Below are positions 62,705 through 64,000 of a stretch of 64,000 nt of DNA, piece by piece. Both the position numbers and the translations under genes were made by a program. Below the pieces are notes generated by a model. The model did not search any database. It saw nothing but the letters and a program-made list of their open reading frames with translations, and was not told the origin of the DNA. Location of the stretch: positions 39,422 to 103,421 of the forward strand of contig NZ_JAACYI010000013.1 of assembly GCF_009996735.1 (NCBI RefSeq). Reading direction: 5' to 3'. Numbering within the stretch: position 1 is the first letter of the stretch; each line of letters starts with the position of its first letter. The stretch is from Cellulomonas sp. APG4 (GTDB lineage: Bacteria; Actinomycetota; Actinomycetes; Actinomycetales; Cellulomonadaceae).

Positions 62705-63022
62705 TCACTGTGCAGCGAGCTGCGCAACAACGTGAGCCAAGACGTCACCCACCTCATTTGGATCGGCGAGTTCGAGGACGCTGACCGCAGGATCGCCCTC
62801 CGGATCGTCCATCTCTGATGCAATCACCTCACACTCGCCTGAGTCCCAGACCTCCACAGTTGCAGCTAGGGATGGCGCCGTGAACTCCAAGCCGACCGAG
62901 TTCTTGTTGTCCCCCGCGGTGGGCCCGACGAGCTGCACGAGCACCTGAGGCGGGAGAGCATTGGCATTGCGCCCGTGCCACGAGACTACGGCGTCAAGAA
63001 ACTTGACATTTGACTCAGGCAT
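62705..63022 (-). CDS. Immunity protein of the RHS tip, TriTu-like
   Basis: A 105-residue acidic protein starting MPESNVKFLDAVVSWHGRNA. Strands QVLVQLVGPTAGDNKNSVGL and SLAATVEVWDSGECEVIASE fit the small immunity family TriTu as I recall it, which protects EF-Tu from the ADP-ribosylating tip TreTu. It starts two bases after the RHS stop. The family name is from memory of motif style and from the matching tip; a profile search is needed. Confidence 0.62.
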   Translation of the reverse strand: MPESNVKFLDAVVSWHGRNANALPPQVLVQLVGPTAGDNKNSVGLEFTAPSLAATVEVWDSGECEVIASEMDDPEGDPAVSVLELADPNEVGDVLAHVVAQLAAQ

Positions 63023-63024
63023 AC

Positions 63025-64000
63025 CTACCTCGACTCGACCAGGTTCTGGAAGGGCACCTGCCCAGTTTGCGCCCTACCGGGCAACCTCGCCTGCAGGGAT
63101 TGCGGTCCGTAGATGATCGAAGTTCCCTCACTGTGCGGCTTCAGAACTCCACTTGGAACATCGCACTCGACATAAATGTCCCCCTTTGGTGCATTTCGAT
63201 AGGTCGAAGGCGATGCAGGGGTAGCGACGCGGTGAACACCGCGTGCGTTCCACTGGATGCTGCCGGTCTCCTTCATGGCCGCGTGCTCGGCGGGACTCGT
63301 CCACCGTCCCACGCGCGTCCATCCGCTTCCAGTGGTGCTAGCGGTTGGCTTGCCTACCAGGGTGGGGGAGAGCACGAACTGTGCCTTGGCACTTCCCGCG
63401 GCAGCCCGGGGGGCTGTGCGCGGAGCCGCGCGCATCGAACCGGCCCCGGCCATCAGCAGCGGGATCATCGGCCCGAGAACGGCATCGAGACCTTGAGTGA
63501 ACTCGTAGAGGTCCTGCTGCCAGGGCTCCTGGTTCTTCATCGCCTCGTCGGCGAAGAGCTTGGCGTAGGCGGCGTTGATCGCCACCTGTTCTGGGCTGGT
63601 GCCTTGCTGCACGACGTAGACCGGAGGGAGGTTGTTGGCACGCGATGGCCCAGCGACGGCCCTTCCCGGCCTTCCAGAGCTGCCGTTCAGACAGCCGTAG
63701 GACATGCGTACGCACGGCGTGCTCACGGGAGCCCTGAAGGTGTCGCCCCGGCTGGTGCTTGAGCTCGCCGGGGCGCTCTTGGCGGCTGCCTCGGAGTTGG
63801 AAGGCGTGGTGCGCTTGCCCACGCCGTGTCCGCCGTCGATGGCCATGGGCTTGAGGCCGGTGGGGTCGGTGTAGGTGATGGGGTTGTTGTTGGCGTAGGA
63901 GTACCCGTGCCATTGGGCGGGGTCGGTCAGGTCCATCACGGGGTCCACGGAGATGAACCGGCCCAGGGTGGGGTCGTAGTAGCGGGCCCCGACCGCGCTG
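63025..64000 (-). CDS. RHS repeat protein C-terminus with TreTu-like toxin tip (5' part outside window)
   Basis: The last 325 codons of a large RHS polymorphic toxin. The RHS core end is GARYYDPTLGRFISVDPVMD, then YSYANNNPITYTDPTGL, where the barrel is closed and cut. A 130-residue pre-toxin linker follows (CVRMSYGCLNGSSGRPGRAV, NQEPWQQDLYEFTQGLDAVL). The tip of about 100 residues reads WTRVGRWTSPAEHAAMKETG, NAPKGDIYVECDVPSGVLKP and TSIIYGPQSLQARLPGRAQT. This pattern resembles TreTu, an ART-fold toxin that modifies EF-Tu. The pre-toxin is the segment duplicated at 61741-62112. Confidence 0.82.
   Translation of the reverse strand, partial: SAVGARYYDPTLGRFISVDPVMDLTDPAQWHGYSYANNNPITYTDPTGLKPMAIDGGHGVGKRTTPSNSEAAAKSAPASSSTSRGDTFRAPVSTPCVRMSYGCLNGSSGRPGRAVAGPSRANNLPPVYVVQQGTSPEQVAINAAYAKLFADEAMKNQEPWQQDLYEFTQGLDAVLGPMIPLLMAGAGSMRAAPRTAPRAAAGSAKAQFVLSPTLVGKPTASTTGSGWTRVGRWTSPAEHAAMKETGSIQWNARGVHRVATPASPSTYRNAPKGDIYVECDVPSGVLKPHSEGTSIIYGPQSLQARLPGRAQTGQVPFQNLVESR

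Overview
The window is high-GC actinobacterial chromosome. It carries the replication-origin neighbourhood in typical actinobacterial order: rpmH-rnpA-yidD-yidC-jag-rsmG-parA-parB on one side of dnaA, and dnaN-gnd-recF-DUF721-gyrB-gyrA-DUF3566-tRNA-Ile-DLW39-tRNA-Ala on the other. Very high GC at third codon positions, frequent GTG starts, CrgA, a class E sortase and an intracellular GH10 xylanase suggest a Micrococcales organism close to Cellulomonas. That placement is inferred from gene content, not from a phylogeny.

Layout. (1) 1-5.6 kb: cell-division and envelope genes next to the origin (pabA/trpG fragment, class E sortase, DUF881, crgA, rhomboid protease, cyclophilin, a helical repeat protein). 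(2) 5.7-11 kb: accessory metabolism (WrbA, ECF sigma factor with a SnoaL-like tail, VOC protein, GH10 xylanase with a LacI-type operator, ThuA protein, FNT channel). (3) 11.1-23 kb, mostly minus strand: tRNAs, gyrase and replication genes, with oriC between dnaN and dnaA. (4) 23.3-30.2 kb, plus strand: the rpmH operon, then a 1.16 kb gene-free stretch with five parS-like sites, then rsmG and parAB with a sixth site inside parA. (5) 30.2-33.9 kb: Ddl ligase, aminotransferase, and trxA/trxB behind a SigR/SigH-type promoter. (6) 34-45 kb: a shortened membrane/discoidin protein, MFS exporter, 2-oxoacid dehydrogenase E1a-E1b-E2, AAA ATPase, amidohydrolase plus AmiS/UreI channel, HisC-like aminotransferase. 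(7) 45-57 kb: small membrane proteins, a WXG-like protein paired with a serine hydrolase, an EamA exporter, a MoxR/DUF58/DUF4129 cluster, and a macrolide-type ABC exporter.

(8) 57-64 kb is an accessory region. A Fic protein is followed by a duplicated 3' end of the ABC permease. Read leftward from 64000 there is then an RHS polymorphic-toxin locus: the end of an RHS protein with a tip resembling the EF-Tu-targeting TreTu toxin and a TriTu-like immunity gene; an IS3-family remnant; a second pre-toxin copy carrying an HNH-type nuclease tip broken by an amber codon, with its immunity gene; a third tip fragment with an HExxH motif and a frameshifted zinc-finger partner; then several orphan immunity-like genes. 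This is the most interesting part of the window.

Many genes here appear to be leaderless: a TANNNT hexamer lies 6-7 bases before a GTG start, with no Shine-Dalgarno sequence. All calls come from reading the sequence and from family knowledge; no database search was run.
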